Below, in pieces: positions 15,598-28,086 of a stretch of 64,000 nucleotides of DNA. The translations under genes and the position numbers were made by a program. The notes beneath the pieces were generated by a model. That model worked only from the letters and a program-made list of their open reading frames with translations. It had not been told where the DNA came from and did no database searches. The DNA is taken from contig JADGNQ010000005.1 in the NCBI GenBank assembly GCA_017883385.1, positions 60,998 through 124,997 of the forward strand. The letters are read 5' to 3'. Within the stretch, counting starts at the first letter, position 1. Every line of letters begins with the position of its first letter. The stretch is from Candidatus Sulfotelmatobacter sp. (GTDB lineage Bacteria > Acidobacteriota > Terriglobia > Terriglobales > Acidobacteriaceae).

Positions 15598-15664
15598 TAC
15601 GCTTTGCCTCAGTTCGTCAGTTCCCCGACCGCCGCGGCCCTCCCACCCTCTAACGCGGGTATAA

Positions 15665-17149
<1,485 letters not shown>

Positions 17150-17207
17150 CCGCGGCGGTGTGGGGACGGCCGCCCTCGGCTGTCCGGCAAAGCTGAGCAC
17201 GGCTGAG

Positions 17208-20200
17208 CTAGAGGGGCAATCCTCTCGCAGACTCGCTGCGCAGAACCGCGTAGACCTTCGCGAGCAAAGATCGTTTGGTGAAGGGCTTCTCCAGGAATGA
17301 GTCCTTTTGCACCAGCACGCCGTGTCGGCCAATCTGATCGCCGGTGTATCCGGAAATGAACAGCGCACGAAGCTTGGGATGACTTGTCTCGGCCTCTCTC
17401 ACCAGTTCAGCCCCGCTTTTCCCGGGCAGGATGACGTCGGTCAGGAGTAGATCGATTTCTTCTCCAGAAGCCGCCATGATTCCCAGCGCGGCTTCCGCAT
17501 CTCTTGCTTCGACGACTCGGTAGCCGCCGTCATGCAGGAGTTTGGCCGTAAGTTCACGCAGATTCGCATCATCCTCGACCAGCAAGATCGTCTCCGAACC
17601 TGGCGGAGGCTCGGCTTCCTCCTGGGATGGCAAAAGTGCTTCGGCCTGCTCGCGCACGATCGGAAAATAGATCTTGAACGTTGTGCCCCTGCCGAGTTCA
17701 CTGTACACAACGATATAGCCATCGCTCTGCTTCACGATTCCGTACACCGTCGACAGTCCAAGACCGGTTCCTTCCCCCACTCCCTTGGTGGTGAAGAAGG
17801 GTTCAAAGATTTGCGATTGGGTGCTCTCATCCATGCCACACCCCGTGTCGCTTACCGCCAGGACCACATGCGGTCCGGCGTGGGCACCCGGGTGGACCGA
17901 AACATAATGGTCGTCCATATCGGCGTGTGCCGTCCCGATGGAGATCCTGCCCCCGGTCGGCATCGCGTCTCGTGCGTTGACCACCAGATTCATCAGCACT
18001 TGTTCAATCTGGCCCTGGTCAGCCTTGATACTTCCGATCGGGATGGTTGGATGGAGATCAACCGCGATGTCCTCGCCGACTACTCTCAGCAGCATATCGG
18101 TCGCGTTGCGTATGACTTCATTCAGATCCAGGATCTTCGGGAACACAAGCTGCTTGCGGCTGAACGCCAGGAGTTGCTGGGTGAGCAATGCCGCCCGTTT
18201 GGCTGCTTTCTTGGTTTCCGACAGATATCGGTTCACCGGATTATCGGGGGCAATCAGCCCCAGAGAAATGTCGCTGTAGCCCATGATGATTCCCAGTATG
18301 TTATTGAAATCATGCGCTATCCCGCCAGCCAGACGCCCCACCGCTTCCATCTTCTGGGCTTGGCGCAACTGAGCCTCCAATTGCTGGATCTCGGTGACGT
18401 CGCGAGTGATTCCCAATAAGCAGAGTTGCCCGTCCAACTCGATCGATTCCACCCACACTTCCGCTTCTCGAACCACTCCCTTCGCGTTCCGGTATTTTGT
18501 ATGGTGCTTGGCTACCTTGCCGTCTTCCTCCAGTTGCCGCACCATTTCCATGCGATCCAGAGGTTCGCTCCAGAAATGCAACTCGGCTGCGGTGCGGCCA
18601 ATCACATCCTTGCGCTCGTACTCGAGCAGATTGAGGAAAGCGTCGTTCACGTCCAGATAGCGCCCCTCTGCCTTGGTCGAAATCGTGATCGCCAGTGGGT
18701 TGTTGCGAAATGCCTTACTGAACCTCTCTTCCGATTTGCGCAGCGCTTCTTCGGATCGCTTGCGCTCGGTGATGTCCTGCAAGACGCAGGCAATTCGATC
18801 GACGCCCGCAGAACCCTCGATCGGAAAGTACGACACCCACAGGTCCCGGGTGCCCAGGTTCGGAAAGCCATACGTCAGCTCGTATTCCACGACCTTGCCC
18901 AGAAAGCATTCGTCCATCTTTCCTTTGACTTGGGTTGCAAAAACGTCTTGGCCCACCACTTCCTCTGCAGTATGCCCAACGACTTCTTCGACAGACATGC
19001 CACGAAAGTTCAAGAACGCGCGATTGGCGAGCACGTAGCGATAGTTCCGGTCCACCACCAGGATCATTTCCTCCAGGCCTTCGACTACCCTCGCGTATTC
19101 CTTTAGTGTTTCCTCTGCCTGCTTGTTCGCCGTCACGTCCCGGACAGTACCGCGAATGTGACCAATTTCACCTGCGGGATCGCGCACTGCTTCGGTGCTG
19201 ATACTGACCCAACGCCTGCTGCCATCGGGCCGTACTATTTCCAAATCAAGCTGGTGAGGTGAGCCCGTCTTCGAACCATCCTCCCTTGCGGCAAGCAGGC
19301 GGCTCCAACTGTCCGGAGTGAACAGCCGTGCTAATTCCTTTGACGCAGGCGCGGGCAACGTAGGATCAAGTCCGTGGATGTGGTAAAGCTCTTCCGACCA
19401 CGTACACACATCATTTTTTGGATCCCACAACCAGCTTCCCAGTCGTGCGATACGCTGTGCTTCCGACAGTTCCTCGTCCTTGCGACGTAGGTCTTGCTCT
19501 GCCTGCACGCGCTCGGTGATGTTCTCTGTGAAGATTACGATGCCGCCGATTCCTCCCGTCCGGTCATACCAAGGCCGGATTTCCCAACTCTCCCACTGCA
19601 CGGAACCGTCGGCCCTGGCGAAACGGTCCTCGTCTCCTCGCAGCACCTCGCCCGCCAGGCCGCGACGGTGGGCCTCCTTCCAGCGTTCGGGAACCTCGGG
19701 GAAGACCTCGTAGTGCGATGTGCCGCGCAGATCACGGTCGCCCAGGCCATAGTCAGTCCGCCAGCGGTGGCTCACGTGGAGGTAACGCATCTCGCGGTCA
19801 AACATTGCCAACGCCGCCGGAGCGTGCTCGACGAAAAGCCGGAACCGTTCCTCGCTCTCTCGCAGATCCTCTGCCGCCAGCTTGCGGGCAGTGATGTCGA
19901 CCACGGCCGACTGAATCCACGATTCGTTCTTGCCCGTCGAGACGAGGACGCTATTAAGCAGGACCCAGAATGGCGTTCCGTCCTTTCGCCGCAGTTGCAC
20001 TTCCTGGTTGGAAAAAGAACCGTTGCTCCTCAACTCGTCCAGCAACCTTTCCCGCTCGGCCGGGTCGGCGTAGTACCCCGCAATCTGGCAGCCGCGGCAC
20101 GCCGCTCCGCTGTCGTATCCAAACACTCGCGCCCACGCGTCGTTGCAATCCATCACCTGCCCCTCCATGCTGATGATGGCCACTCCCGCCACGTTCTTCT

Positions 20201-21902
20201 CAAACAGCTTTCGATACCGCTGTTCCGAGCTGCGCAGCGCCGCTTCCGCTTGCTTCTTCTCCGTGACATCTCGCGCCATCCCGCGCACAATCGCCGTCTG
20301 CACACCCTCCGCACGAAGCGTGTTGTTGTATTCCCAGATTCTTCGTTCTCCAGTCCGCGTCATAACTGCCACGAATCCGTTGTCCGCACCGTGAGTCTTG
20401 ATCCGAACCAGGTATTGGTCGAACTGCTCGCGCAACTCCGGAGCGACCATCTGCCGCATGGGGGTCCTCAGCAACTCGGTAACGTCACATCCCAAAACCT
20501 TAGCCGCGGCCGGATTCGCAGACAGCAGTTCCCCTTCCAGGTTGTGCGTACAGATCAAGTCCTGGCTGTGTTCCACCAAGTCCCGGTGCCGGTCTTCACT
20601 TTCCCGCAGCTCCTGTTCCGCCCGTTTGCGCTCGCTGATGTCGTGCGCAATGGTCGATGCACCGACAATCTGACCTTCGACATCTCGTACCGGGGAGATG
20701 ACCAGCGACACGGAAACGAGGCTTCCATCCTTGCGCCGCCGCAAGGTATCCTCGCGAGTTACCGGATGCCCGCGCTCAATCTCCCGCAAAAACTGCCGAG
20801 CTTCTTCCTGCAGTTCCTCCGGAATCAACGTCGCTACCGGCTTACCGACGATCTCCACCGCTCTGTACCCGTAGAGCCGCTCCGCGCCCTGGTTCCAGCT
20901 CAGGATCGTGCCCGACAGATCCTTGCTGAGAATGGCATCGTTGGACGACTCCACAATCGCCGCCAGCCGAAACCTTTGACTCTGGCCTTCGCGGCGTTCC
21001 TGCTCAAGTTGATTGAGCCGCATGGCGCTCAGCCACAACAGCGGCACGAAGGTCACCACCTCCCCCAGCATCAGGAGGGCGATCCCAAATTCCGTCGAAT
21101 ACAATCCGGCAGCTTGGCCCCGCCATCGCAGCCAGCCCAGAAGCACTACGATCACGAGCAGGACCGGTAATACCCGTCGTACGAGGACGCCTCCTAGATA
21201 CGGGTTGGTGACGACCGTCATCGCCCCGGAGGATGGACGCGCCGCGAGAGTTGCCAGTCCCATCAAGAAGAGAAGGATGGCCGTTTGCGGAGCCGTCGGT
21301 GAGAAGGCCGGAGCCTCGTAGAACGATTGGACGCCGAAAAGATAACCGACGCATGCAACAAATCCATCCAGGGAGGCGAGGAGGCCAAACACCTGGGCTA
21401 GATAAGCGCGGCCGGTCGTCGCTAACAGCAATCCGGCGCTCAAGAGCAGAAAGCCCAGTGCTGCAACTCCCGCCATACGCTCGGGCTGGGCAGCCCCGCT
21501 GGCCATTGCCGTCTTCGAAAAGAAATCCTCGCCTATCCCCAGATTGCGATGGAGAAGATATTCCGCAAGCGTCAGCAGGCCAACCAATCCAACGACACTG
21601 CTCAGACCTCGCGCCACAGTGATGCGTCGAACGCGCGGGCTGCTCAGTTCGCCGCGCCGCAGTTGAATCAGCCAAAGGGAAACCCCTGCCAATACGAAGC
21701 ACAGCGCAGAATTGGGCTTCATCTTGGCCAGCTCTGGCAAGATACTTGTGAGCGCTGGAATGCCGAGCATCCATCCCACAAGTGTGAGACCGCCGACAAA
21801 CGCAGCTGTAGCACTGACAGCATGCGAGAACAGCCTGCAGTTCCGAATGTCGCGGTTTTCCACTTCTGTAGTCACAAAAACCTTCCGGAAATCAGGTCGC
21901 AT
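17208..21902 (-). CDS. Membrane-bound multi-PAS hybrid sensor histidine kinase
   Basis: A 1564-aa sensor. The N-terminal 300 residues hold about eight membrane helices (a MASE-like region). Seven PAS domains follow at about 313-425, 437-550, 560-675, 685-800, 815-925, 935-1050 and 1058-1170, most ending in a D(I/V)T-ER-K PAC signature. The histidine kinase core has the phospho-acceptor in [12 protein letters not shown] (His about 1197) and ATPase boxes [16 protein letters not shown] and GTGLGLS. A receiver domain ends the protein (about 1440-1555, phospho-Asp in LLTDVILPG, Lys in EKPFTK). The GGIAHDFNN type usually phosphorylates its own receiver. No downstream regulator gene is next to it. 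Signals sensed cannot be read from sequence; at least some PAS domains may bind cofactors. Confidence 0.94.
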   Translation of the reverse strand: MRPDFRKVFVTTEVENRDIRNCRLFSHAVSATAAFVGGLTLVGWMLGIPALTSILPELAKMKPNSALCFVLAGVSLWLIQLRRGELSSPRVRRITVARGLSSVVGLVGLLTLAEYLLHRNLGIGEDFFSKTAMASGAAQPERMAGVAALGFLLLSAGLLLATTGRAYLAQVFGLLASLDGFVACVGYLFGVQSFYEAPAFSPTAPQTAILLFLMGLATLAARPSSGAMTVVTNPYLGGVLVRRVLPVLLVIVVLLGWLRWRGQAAGLYSTEFGIALLMLGEVVTFVPLLWLSAMRLNQLEQERREGQSQRFRLAAIVESSNDAILSKDLSGTILSWNQGAERLYGYRAVEIVGKPVATLIPEELQEEARQFLREIERGHPVTREDTLRRRKDGSLVSVSLVISPVRDVEGQIVGASTIAHDISERKRAEQELRESEDRHRDLVEHSQDLICTHNLEGELLSANPAAAKVLGCDVTELLRTPMRQMVAPELREQFDQYLVRIKTHGADNGFVAVMTRTGERRIWEYNNTLRAEGVQTAIVRGMARDVTEKKQAEAALRSSEQRYRKLFEKNVAGVAIISMEGQVMDCNDAWARVFGYDSGAACRGCQIAGYYADPAERERLLDELRSNGSFSNQEVQLRRKDGTPFWVLLNSVLVSTGKNESWIQSAVVDITARKLAAEDLRESEERFRLFVEHAPAALAMFDREMRYLHVSHRWRTDYGLGDRDLRGTSHYEVFPEVPERWKEAHRRGLAGEVLRGDEDRFARADGSVQWESWEIRPWYDRTGGIGGIVIFTENITERVQAEQDLRRKDEELSEAQRIARLGSWLWDPKNDVCTWSEELYHIHGLDPTLPAPASKELARLFTPDSWSRLLAAREDGSKTGSPHQLDLEIVRPDGSRRWVSISTEAVRDPAGEIGHIRGTVRDVTANKQAEETLKEYARVVEGLEEMILVVDRNYRYVLANRAFLNFRGMSVEEVVGHTAEEVVGQDVFATQVKGKMDECFLGKVVEYELTYGFPNLGTRDLWVSYFPIEGSAGVDRIACVLQDITERKRSEEALRKSEERFSKAFRNNPLAITISTKAEGRYLDVNDAFLNLLEYERKDVIGRTAAELHFWSEPLDRMEMVRQLEEDGKVAKHHTKYRNAKGVVREAEVWVESIELDGQLCLLGITRDVTEIQQLEAQLRQAQKMEAVGRLAGGIAHDFNNILGIIMGYSDISLGLIAPDNPVNRYLSETKKAAKRAALLTQQLLAFSRKQLVFPKILDLNEVIRNATDMLLRVVGEDIAVDLHPTIPIGSIKADQGQIEQVLMNLVVNARDAMPTGGRISIGTAHADMDDHYVSVHPGAHAGPHVVLAVSDTGCGMDESTQSQIFEPFFTTKGVGEGTGLGLSTVYGIVKQSDGYIVVYSELGRGTTFKIYFPIVREQAEALLPSQEEAEPPPGSETILLVEDDANLRELTAKLLHDGGYRVVEARDAEAALGIMAASGEEIDLLLTDVILPGKSGAELVREAETSHPKLRALFISGYTGDQIGRHGVLVQKDSFLEKPFTKRSLLAKVYAVLRSESARGLPL

Positions 21903-21918
21903 TCCGAGCTACAAATGC

Positions 21919-21934
21919 CGGAACAGCCGTTCCG
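21919..21934. promoter_or_regulatory. Candidate operator upstream of the hybrid kinase
   Basis: CGGAAC-AGCC-GTTCCG is a perfect 6-bp inverted repeat starting 17 bases before the kinase start codon; an additional TTCCGAATTCCGAA stretch overlaps its edge. It may be a regulator site or a hairpin in the 5' leader. Confidence 0.4.
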
Positions 21935-22551
21935 AATTCCGAACAAGCGCTATTCTTTTGTCGAGGAAGGGTTTTCGAAATGAACACAGGGGGGATTTTG
22001 GCGTGTTGACTAGTTGGCACATCTCGCCCGGATAGGCAAGAAACGACGCCGCACCAGTTTACAATTTTCTGTTTTGGAACCAGGCCCGACCGACGAGCGT
22101 TCACTGCTCCACTCCGACGGAACGTTATACGAACTCAGCCCCACCTCTGGCCCAGAACCGCCAAGACATTGGCAAAATCCACTCGCGCGCAACCCCTGAA
22201 CGAGAGCTGATTCGTGACACAGGCGAACCGTCAGTCAGGGTATCGGGGATTTCTTCTAGCATACGCCTCTCTGCGCCCCCCAAAGAAAGTATCTAATCGA
22301 AGTCTTTCCCTTGCGCCGGACCGATCGCCTAAACCTCGATTCATAGACCTCGCAGTCATGATCGAACGTCGAGACTTGTCGTCCGCCATCCGCTGCGGTC
22401 TGACGGTCCGGATGCAAAACCAAAATGAAATAGAAGTAACCAGATTTCGTGACCGGGATCGTTGTGACTCTGCCCGTCGAGGACTACAATTGCCAGTTCA
22501 AATCATGTCGCGCTCATCTCATGTCGAATTCAGTTATTGTCGAGAACGCAA
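21935..22551. other. Intergenic region between the kinase gene and hoxE
   Basis: About 620 bases separate these divergent genes. Open frames here have no recognisable domain and no supported start. The hox operon promoter must lie within it, but I found no clear FNR, NtrC or sigma-54 box. A GTTCAAATC stretch at 22495 resembles a tRNA T-loop but no cloverleaf can be built. Confidence 0.5.
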
Positions 22552-23052
22552 ATGCCTTCATACGTTGCCAAGCCGACTCCGCCCAATCAGGACAAGCGTT
22601 GGAAGCTGGTCGATGCCACAATCCGGCGTCAGGGCCAGCAGCAGCGCGGACTGATTGAGACGTTACACACCGTGCAAGAGGCGTTCGGATACCTGGACGC
22701 GCAAGCCCTCCGTTATGTTGCCATGTCGTTGCGCGTGCCCCTAAGCCGCGCTTACGGCGTCGCCACTTTCTACCATTTCTTCACTCTGAAGCCTGCAGGC
22801 GAGCACACGTGTGTCATCTGCATGGGTACCGCCTGCTACATCAAGGGATCGCAGCAATTGCTCGACGCCGTTCAGCGCGACCTCGGCATCGTGCCCGGCG
22901 AGACCACCGCCGACAAGAAAGTCTCACTGCTCACGGCTCGTTGCCTGGGATCCTGTGGCCTCGCTCCCGCTGTTGTCTACGATCAGGAAGTCGCCGGCAA
23001 GGTCGGCACTCCGGCCATCCGCGAGCACTTGAAGAAATGGACCCACGCATGA
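22552..23052 (+). CDS. hoxE: NAD-linked [NiFe] hydrogenase, diaphorase subunit HoxE
   Basis: A 166-aa thioredoxin-like [2Fe-2S] protein of the NuoE family. The four cluster cysteines are visible in [13 protein letters not shown] (two, about residues 88-93) and in [11 protein letters not shown] (two, about 129-133). A helical N-terminal part ([16 protein letters not shown]) is typical. HoxE joins HoxF and HoxU to form the NAD(P)H-oxidising diaphorase half of a bidirectional hydrogenase. I chose ATG 22552; a TTG at 22537 is in frame. Its stop overlaps the hoxF start by four bases, so the pair is translationally coupled. Alone it could be nuoE, but hoxY and hoxH downstream decide the matter. Confidence 0.92.
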   Translation: MPSYVAKPTPPNQDKRWKLVDATIRRQGQQQRGLIETLHTVQEAFGYLDAQALRYVAMSLRVPLSRAYGVATFYHFFTLKPAGEHTCVICMGTACYIKGSQQLLDAVQRDLGIVPGETTADKKVSLLTARCLGSCGLAPAVVYDQEVAGKVGTPAIREHLKKWTHA

Positions 23053-24698
23053 CGCCTGAGGAACTCGACCAGATAGCCGAAACCGAACGCGAGGCGCAAA
23101 GCAAGTTCACCCAGCGCGTGAATGTCTGCGTCGCCGCCGGGTGCCTCTCCTGCCAGAGCCAGAGTGTGAAAGACGCGCTCGACCAGGAAGTCACCCGCCG
23201 CGGCACCAAAGATCACTGCCAAGTGAAAGGCGTGGGCTGCATGGGTCTCTGCTCTGAAGGCCCTCTCGTCTCGACCAACACGGGAGTGCTTTATAAGAAG
23301 GTCGAAGCTACGGACGGCGGCGCGATCCTTGACAGTCTCGACGGCGCACCCGTTTCGCGCCTCGTCTGCCCCACCGACGTTCCATTCTTCCAGCGCCAGA
23401 AAAAGATCGTGCTGGAGAACTCCGGCATCATCGATCCCGATCGTGTCGAGGACTACGTTGCCGCCAACGGCTACACCGCACTGATCAAAGCGCTCACCGA
23501 AATGACATCCCGCGAAGTCACTGAGCAGATCACAAGAAGCGGCTTGCGCGGCCGCGGTGGCGCCGGATATCCCACGGGCCTGAAGTGGAGCACCGTCTCA
23601 AAATCCGTGGGCACGCAAAAGTACGTCATCTGCAACGCGGACGAAGGCGATCCCGGCGCGTTCATGGATCGCAGCGTGCTCGAAAGCGATCCCCACCGTG
23701 TGCTCGAAGGCATGCTGATCGCCGCCTACGCCGTGGGTGCGTCGGAAGGCTATATCTATGTGCGCGCCGAATATCCGCTGGCCATCAAGCGCCTGCGTAC
23801 TGCCATTCGTCAGGCCGAGCACATCGGCTTGCTGGGCTCGAACATCTGCGGCACCCGCTTCAGCTTTCGTGTCGACTTGCGCCTGGGCGCCGGGGCCTTC
23901 GTCTGCGGCGAAGAGACTGCTCTGATCGCTTCGGTGGAAGGCAAGCGCGGCACTCCGCGCCCGCGCCCACCGTATCCCGCCATGGAAGGCCTCTTCGGCG
24001 CGCCCACGCTGATCAACAATGTCGAGACCTTCGCCAACATTGCACCCATCATCCGCAATGGCGGCGAGTGGTATGCCGGCATCGGCACGGAGAAGAGCAA
24101 AGGCACGAAAGTCTTCGCCCTCGCCGGACGCGTGGAAAATACCGGCCTCGTCGAAGTCCCCATGGGAATTTCGCTTCGCGAGATGGTCTTCGATATCGGC
24201 GGCGGTATTCCTGACGGCCGCAAGTTCAAAGCTGTGCAAACCGGAGGCCCCTCCGGCGGTTGCCTGCCCTCCGACTGCCTCGACATGCCCGTCGACTACG
24301 AATCGCTGGCCCGCGCCGGGTCGATCATGGGTTCCGGTGGCATGATCGTCATGGACGAGAGTTCCTGCATGGTCGACGTCGCCAAGTACTTCATGGATTT
24401 CTGCATGACCGAGTCCTGCGGCAAGTGCATCCCCTGCCGCGTCGGCACCTACCAGATGCACCGCATTCTCACCGCCATCGGCAATATGACCGCCACGCCG
24501 CAGGACATGAAAATGCTTGAGGAACTTTGCGATCTGCTCAAGCACACCAGCCTGTGCGGATTAGGCCAATCGGCGCCGAATCCGGTGGTCAGCACCTTGC
24601 GCTCGTTCGCCGAGGAGTACCGGGCCCACATCGAAGATCACAAATGTCCAGCCGGAGTTTGCGGCGCGCAGCCCGCGGAAGAAAGAGAAACCGCATGA
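23049..24698 (+). CDS. hoxF: NAD-linked [NiFe] hydrogenase, diaphorase flavoprotein HoxF
   Basis: A 549-aa NuoF-type protein. The N-terminus (about 20-100) carries a second [2Fe-2S] thioredoxin-like domain with cysteines in [10 protein letters not shown] and VGCMGLC. The NADH/FMN core follows: [13 protein letters not shown] (about 178), [14 protein letters not shown] (about 197), the [13 protein letters not shown] stretch, and the [4Fe-4S] motif [12 protein letters not shown] (about 457) with its fourth cysteine in TSLCGLGQ. It transfers electrons between NAD and the iron-sulfur chain. Overlaps on both sides (hoxE stop, hoxU start) are four bases. Fused N-terminal cluster domain is normal for HoxF. 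Confidence 0.95.
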   Translation: MTPEELDQIAETEREAQSKFTQRVNVCVAAGCLSCQSQSVKDALDQEVTRRGTKDHCQVKGVGCMGLCSEGPLVSTNTGVLYKKVEATDGGAILDSLDGAPVSRLVCPTDVPFFQRQKKIVLENSGIIDPDRVEDYVAANGYTALIKALTEMTSREVTEQITRSGLRGRGGAGYPTGLKWSTVSKSVGTQKYVICNADEGDPGAFMDRSVLESDPHRVLEGMLIAAYAVGASEGYIYVRAEYPLAIKRLRTAIRQAEHIGLLGSNICGTRFSFRVDLRLGAGAFVCGEETALIASVEGKRGTPRPRPPYPAMEGLFGAPTLINNVETFANIAPIIRNGGEWYAGIGTEKSKGTKVFALAGRVENTGLVEVPMGISLREMVFDIGGGIPDGRKFKAVQTGGPSGGCLPSDCLDMPVDYESLARAGSIMGSGGMIVMDESSCMVDVAKYFMDFCMTESCGKCIPCRVGTYQMHRILTAIGNMTATPQDMKMLEELCDLLKHTSLCGLGQSAPNPVVSTLRSFAEEYRAHIEDHKCPAGVCGAQPAEERETA

Positions 24699-25414
24699 GA
24701 CCGGTCGCACCCGTAAAAACGCTGAGAATCGATGGCCGCGATTTGAGCGGACGCCAGGAAGAAACCATCCTCGACGTCGCCCGCCAGAACGGCATCTTCA
24801 TCCCACGCCTGTGCGAGATGGACGGTCTCACCGACGTAGGAGCCTGCCGCCTGTGCCTGGTCGAAATCAAAGGCCAGAACAAGCTGCTTCCTGCCTGCGT
24901 CACTTCAGTCGAAGAGGGCATGGAGGTTACCACCGACTCCGAGCGCTTGCAGGGCTATCGCAAGATGATCCTGGAGTTGCTCCTTACCGAGCGCAATCAT
25001 GTGTGTTCGGTCTGCGTCTCCAACGGACACTGCGAGTTGCAGATGCTCGCGCAGCGCCTCGGCATCACGCACGTTCACTTCCCCTACCGCTTTCCCAAGG
25101 AAGAAGTCGACGCATCGCACGATCGCTTCGTCATCGACCACAACCGCTGCATCCTGTGCACGCGCTGCGTGCGTGTTTGCGACGAGATTGAGGGCGCGCA
25201 TACTTGGGACATCATGGGCCGCGGCATTGACGCCAAGGTCATCACCGACTTGAACGAACCGTGGGGTACTTCCGAAACCTGCACCAGTTGCGGCAAGTGC
25301 GTGCATGTATGTCCTACGGGCGCCCTGTTCGAAAAGGGACGCTCGGTCGCGGAAATGCTCAAACGCCGGCAGTTTCTGCCCTACCTGACCATGATGCGGG
25401 AGGAGAACGAATGA
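24695..25414 (+). CDS. hoxU: NAD-linked [NiFe] hydrogenase, diaphorase iron-sulfur subunit HoxU
   Basis: A 239-aa protein matching the N-terminal part of NuoG. Cluster motifs appear in order: a [2Fe-2S] ferredoxin-like domain ([15 protein letters not shown], then PACVT), the His-Cys3 [4Fe-4S] site [12 protein letters not shown] (about 100), and two 4Cys sites [13 protein letters not shown] (about 152) and [14 protein letters not shown] (about 196). It conducts electrons from HoxF to the hydrogenase half. Its ATG overlaps the hoxF stop. The gap to hoxY, 88 bases, holds a strong hairpin and is the first break in the tight coupling of the operon. Confidence 0.95.
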   Translation: MRPVAPVKTLRIDGRDLSGRQEETILDVARQNGIFIPRLCEMDGLTDVGACRLCLVEIKGQNKLLPACVTSVEEGMEVTTDSERLQGYRKMILELLLTERNHVCSVCVSNGHCELQMLAQRLGITHVHFPYRFPKEEVDASHDRFVIDHNRCILCTRCVRVCDEIEGAHTWDIMGRGIDAKVITDLNEPWGTSETCTSCGKCVHVCPTGALFEKGRSVAEMLKRRQFLPYLTMMREENE

Positions 25415-25422
25415 AGGTTCAT

Positions 25423-25470
25423 GTAGCCCCGGACGCCCCGTCCGGGGTTGCGCGCAAAGCGCGCAATGAG
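25423..25470. repeat. Hairpin repeat inside the hox operon
   Basis: CCCCGGACG-CC-CGTCCGGGG (about 25427-25447) followed by GCGCGCAAAGCGCGC (about 25449-25463) gives two adjacent stable hairpins between hoxU and hoxY. There is no T-tract. This may set a ratio between diaphorase and hydrogenase subunits by processing or attenuation, or be an inserted REP-like unit. Confidence 0.7.
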
Positions 25471-25502
25471 GGCATCACGTGTCGCTTCAGCGCGGAGCAG
25501 CG

Positions 25503-26036
25503 ATGAATAAGAAGCGCATCGCCACCGTATGGCTGGACGGCTGCTCCGGCTGCCACATGTCTTTTCTTGATATGGACGAACGCCTGCTCACCGTCGCCGG
25601 CCTGGCCGATCTGGTCTACAGCCCGCTGGTCGACGCCAAGGAATTTCCCGAGGGTGTCGACGTGACGCTGGTCGAGGGCGCCGTCAGCAGCGAAGAAGAC
25701 CTGCATAAGATCAAGATCGTGCGCGCACGTACGAAAATTCTGGTCTCGCTCGGCGACTGTGCCGTCACCGCCAACGTGCCCGGAATGCGTAATCCTTTCG
25801 GCACCAAGGCGGTCCTGGATCGTGCGTATCGCGAGAATGTCACCTTCGATCCCGGCATCCCGAACCAGGTCGTGCCCGCTCTGTTGGAGAATTCGCGCCC
25901 GATCCACGAATTCGTCAACGTCGATGTGTTCGTCCCGGGCTGTCCGCCATCGGCTGACACCATTTATTACGTGGTCGCCGAACTGCTCGAAGGCCGGAAC
26001 CCGGATGTAAGCGCGAAAACTCGTTTCGGATCGTAA
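25503..26036 (+). CDS. hoxY: NAD-linked [NiFe] hydrogenase small subunit HoxY
   Basis: A 177-aa subunit carrying the proximal [4Fe-4S] cluster. Ligands are visible in LDGCSGCHMSFLDMDE (about residues 13-16), SLGDCAVTANVPG (about 87) and PGCPPSADTIYY (about 149). The short form without medial and distal clusters is characteristic of group 3d cytoplasmic hydrogenases. It has no Tat signal, as expected for a soluble enzyme. The ATG at 25503 begins MNKKRIATVWLDGC; an upstream in-frame start at 25479 falls in the preceding hairpin region. The gap to hoxH is 107 bases and contains short direct repeats. Confidence 0.94.
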   Translation: MNKKRIATVWLDGCSGCHMSFLDMDERLLTVAGLADLVYSPLVDAKEFPEGVDVTLVEGAVSSEEDLHKIKIVRARTKILVSLGDCAVTANVPGMRNPFGTKAVLDRAYRENVTFDPGIPNQVVPALLENSRPIHEFVNVDVFVPGCPPSADTIYYVVAELLEGRNPDVSAKTRFGS

Positions 26037-26046
26037 CTGCGTGCGT

Positions 26047-26134
26047 CCAAATTGATAACGCATCAAATTGACCGAGTTAAGCAAAACAAGTTGAAGAGCT
26101 AAAAGCTAAGAGCTAGTAGCTAAGAGCTACCAAG
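26047..26134. repeat. FNR-like palindrome and AGCTAAGAGCTA direct repeats between hoxY and hoxH
   Basis: TTGAT-AACGC-ATCAA (about 26054-26068) resembles an FNR/CRP-type half-site pair but with a 5-base spacer instead of 4. Downstream, AAGAGCTAAAAGCTAAGAGCTAGTAGCTAAGAGCTA contains three to four copies of an AGCTAAGAGCT-like unit (about 26096-26130). A related TAGCTCCTAG repeat precedes gcvH at 63785-63812. Confidence 0.5.
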
Positions 26135-26143
26135 GGAGACTTT

Positions 26144-27574
26144 GTGAAGCAGGGCAGCAGCATCGTCATCGATCCGGTTACGCGCATCGAAGGCCATTCC
26201 AAGATCACGCTCCATTTAGACGAAGACGGCCGGGTCGAGGAAGCCCGCTTTCACGTTACCCAGTTTCGCGGCTTCGAGAAGCTATGTGAAGGCCGTCCTT
26301 TTTACGAGATGCCCTCGCTGATGGCGCGCATCTGCGGCATCTGCCCCGTCAGCCACCTCATCGCCTCTGCCAAAGCCTGCGATTCCCTGCTCGCGGTAAG
26401 AATTCCGCCCACCGCCGACAAACTCCGCCGCATCTTCGGACTCGCCCAGGTCACCCAGTCGCACGCCCTCAGCCTATTTCACTTGTCGTCACCGGACCTG
26501 CTTCTCGGCATGGACGCCGATCCCGCGAAGAGCAACATCTTTGGCGTCGCGGAGAAGTTCCCTGAACTCGCGCTCGACGGCATTCGCCTGCGCCAGTTCG
26601 GACAGCGCATCATCGAGCGCCTGGGCGGCAAGCGCATTCATCCTGCATGGGTGGTCCCCGGCGGCGTGAGCGAGCCGCTGACTGAGGCCAATCGCGACGC
26701 CATCCTGTTTGCAATTCCCGACGCCCTCGCCATCGCCGAGCGCACGCTCGAATGGTTCAAGAGCACGATGGAGCGTTTCCGCGAAGAGATTTCCACCTTC
26801 GGCAACTTTCCCACGCTGTTCATGGGCATCGTCAAAAAGGACAACGGCCTCACCTTCTACGGCGGCAAGATCCGCATCGTCGACGCCTCGGGCCACGTCG
26901 TCGCCGACGATCTCGACCCCAACCAGTACTACGATTACATTGGCGAAAAGGTCGAGCCCTGGAGCTACCTCAAGTCCGCCTACTACAAACCCAAGGGATT
27001 CCCCGACGGCGTCTACCGCGTCGGACCCCTGGCCCGTCTGAACGTTGCCGACCGCTGCGGCACGCCGCGTGCCGATCAGGAACTCGCGGAATTTCACGAG
27101 TTGCAGCGCACCGCAGTCCTAAGTTCGTTCCACTACCACCACGCGCGCCTCATCGAGATCCTCTACTGCATCGAGCGCCTGGAACAGCTGCTGAACGACC
27201 CGGAGATTCTCTCCAAGCACGTGCGCGCCGTGGCGCGGCCCAACGCGCTCGAAGGTGTGGGCGCAGCGGAAGCCCCGCGCGGAACTTTATTTCATCACTA
27301 CAAAATCGACGAGCAAGGCCTGATCCGGTGGGTGAACCTCATCATCGCCACCGGGCAGAATAACTTGGCCATGAACCGCAGCGTTCTGCAAGTGGCCAAA
27401 CATTTCGTGCACGGCAACCGCCTGACCCCAGGCATGCTCAACCGCGTCGAAGCCGTGATCCGCTGCTACGATCCCTGCCTCAGTTGCTCCACCCACGCCT
27501 CCGGCCAAATGGACCTCCAAGTCCAACTCCTCAGCGCCACCGGCGAAGTGCTCGACGAAGTATCCCGTGCCTGA
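26144..27574 (+). CDS. hoxH: NAD-linked [NiFe] hydrogenase large subunit HoxH
   Basis: A 476-aa catalytic subunit. The Ni-Fe ligands are in the L1 motif [11 protein letters not shown] (about residues 62-65) and the C-terminal L2 motif [10 protein letters not shown] (about 444-447). After L2 a tail of about 25 residues remains, as expected for a precursor clipped by a HoxW-type protease. The enzyme interconverts H2 with protons, passing electrons to NAD through HoxYUFE. The start is GTG after AGGGAG. No hyp accessory genes or HoxW gene lie nearby, so maturation must rely on genes elsewhere. Full motif conservation argues it is functional. Confidence 0.96.
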   Translation: MKQGSSIVIDPVTRIEGHSKITLHLDEDGRVEEARFHVTQFRGFEKLCEGRPFYEMPSLMARICGICPVSHLIASAKACDSLLAVRIPPTADKLRRIFGLAQVTQSHALSLFHLSSPDLLLGMDADPAKSNIFGVAEKFPELALDGIRLRQFGQRIIERLGGKRIHPAWVVPGGVSEPLTEANRDAILFAIPDALAIAERTLEWFKSTMERFREEISTFGNFPTLFMGIVKKDNGLTFYGGKIRIVDASGHVVADDLDPNQYYDYIGEKVEPWSYLKSAYYKPKGFPDGVYRVGPLARLNVADRCGTPRADQELAEFHELQRTAVLSSFHYHHARLIEILYCIERLEQLLNDPEILSKHVRAVARPNALEGVGAAEAPRGTLFHHYKIDEQGLIRWVNLIIATGQNNLAMNRSVLQVAKHFVHGNRLTPGMLNRVEAVIRCYDPCLSCSTHASGQMDLQVQLLSATGEVLDEVSRA

Positions 27575-27641
27575 CCCTTCTGCGCAGAGTTGCGGATTTG
27601 CGCCCGAAACGCGAGCCCTTGCCTTCTTTAGTCTCGCAACA

Positions 27642-28058
27642 CTATGGCACAAACTGAAACGGGTTGAACGCTCCGACCTGGAACTGCCGGAAATCTCGCT
27701 CGTTCCGCGTGGCCACATCCAGGCCGTGGACCCGCGCTGTCGCGGCAATCATTGCATCTTCAATCAACCCCGGGGACTTTCCCACCATGGACCTTGCCCA
27801 CTCCCGAAAGCAGGCAGAGTCCATGGGCAACGCCGTGAACGAAGCCTCCACTATCGTGAGCCAGGTTTCAATCTCGAGAGCTTTGGCGGCATCGTTTTTG
27901 CGCGTCCGTTCCACACCTGCCTGCAGTTCTCCGATGGTTACCGCCGAGAGGAACATCTGCTCAGGCCGCAGCGTCTTCATCCACGCCACTACCCCACCAT
28001 GCGGCCTGGGCTTGCGCAACTCGGAGACGACATTCGTGTCGAGCAGATATCGAGTCAC
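27642..28058 (-). CDS. PIN-domain toxin (VapC/FitB type)
   Basis: A 138-aa PIN ribonuclease. The acidic active site is visible: LLDTNVVSE (Asp about 7), SAVTIGELQAG (Glu about 44), IEDAMIAATA (Asp about 101) and the ATRNERDF motif near the end. It is preceded on the same strand by a Phd-type antitoxin 28 bases upstream, giving a typical toxin-antitoxin pair. Targets are usually tRNA or rRNA, unknown here. It converges on hoxH with a 67-base gap. Closely resembles the second module at 37.4 kb. Confidence 0.92.
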   Translation of the reverse strand: MTRYLLDTNVVSELRKPRPHGGVVAWMKTLRPEQMFLSAVTIGELQAGVERTRKNDAAKALEIETWLTIVEASFTALPMDSACFREWARSMVGKSPGLIEDAMIAATARVHGLDVATRNERDFRQFQVGAFNPFQFVP

Positions 28059-28086
28059 TGGAAGTCTGGATTACTTGAAATCGGGT

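Noticed and set aside
19494..21170. A 558-codon open frame antisense to the hybrid kinase gene
   Set aside because: Shadow of the kinase reading frame in GC-rich DNA; no domain or start signal.
22495..22520. tRNA-like T-loop GTTCAAATC before hoxE
   Set aside because: No flanking stems or anticodon arm can be formed, so no tRNA cloverleaf is supported.
22214..22654. A 146-codon plus-strand frame upstream of hoxE
   Set aside because: It overlaps hoxE out of frame, has no family resemblance, and its codon use is unlike the neighbours.
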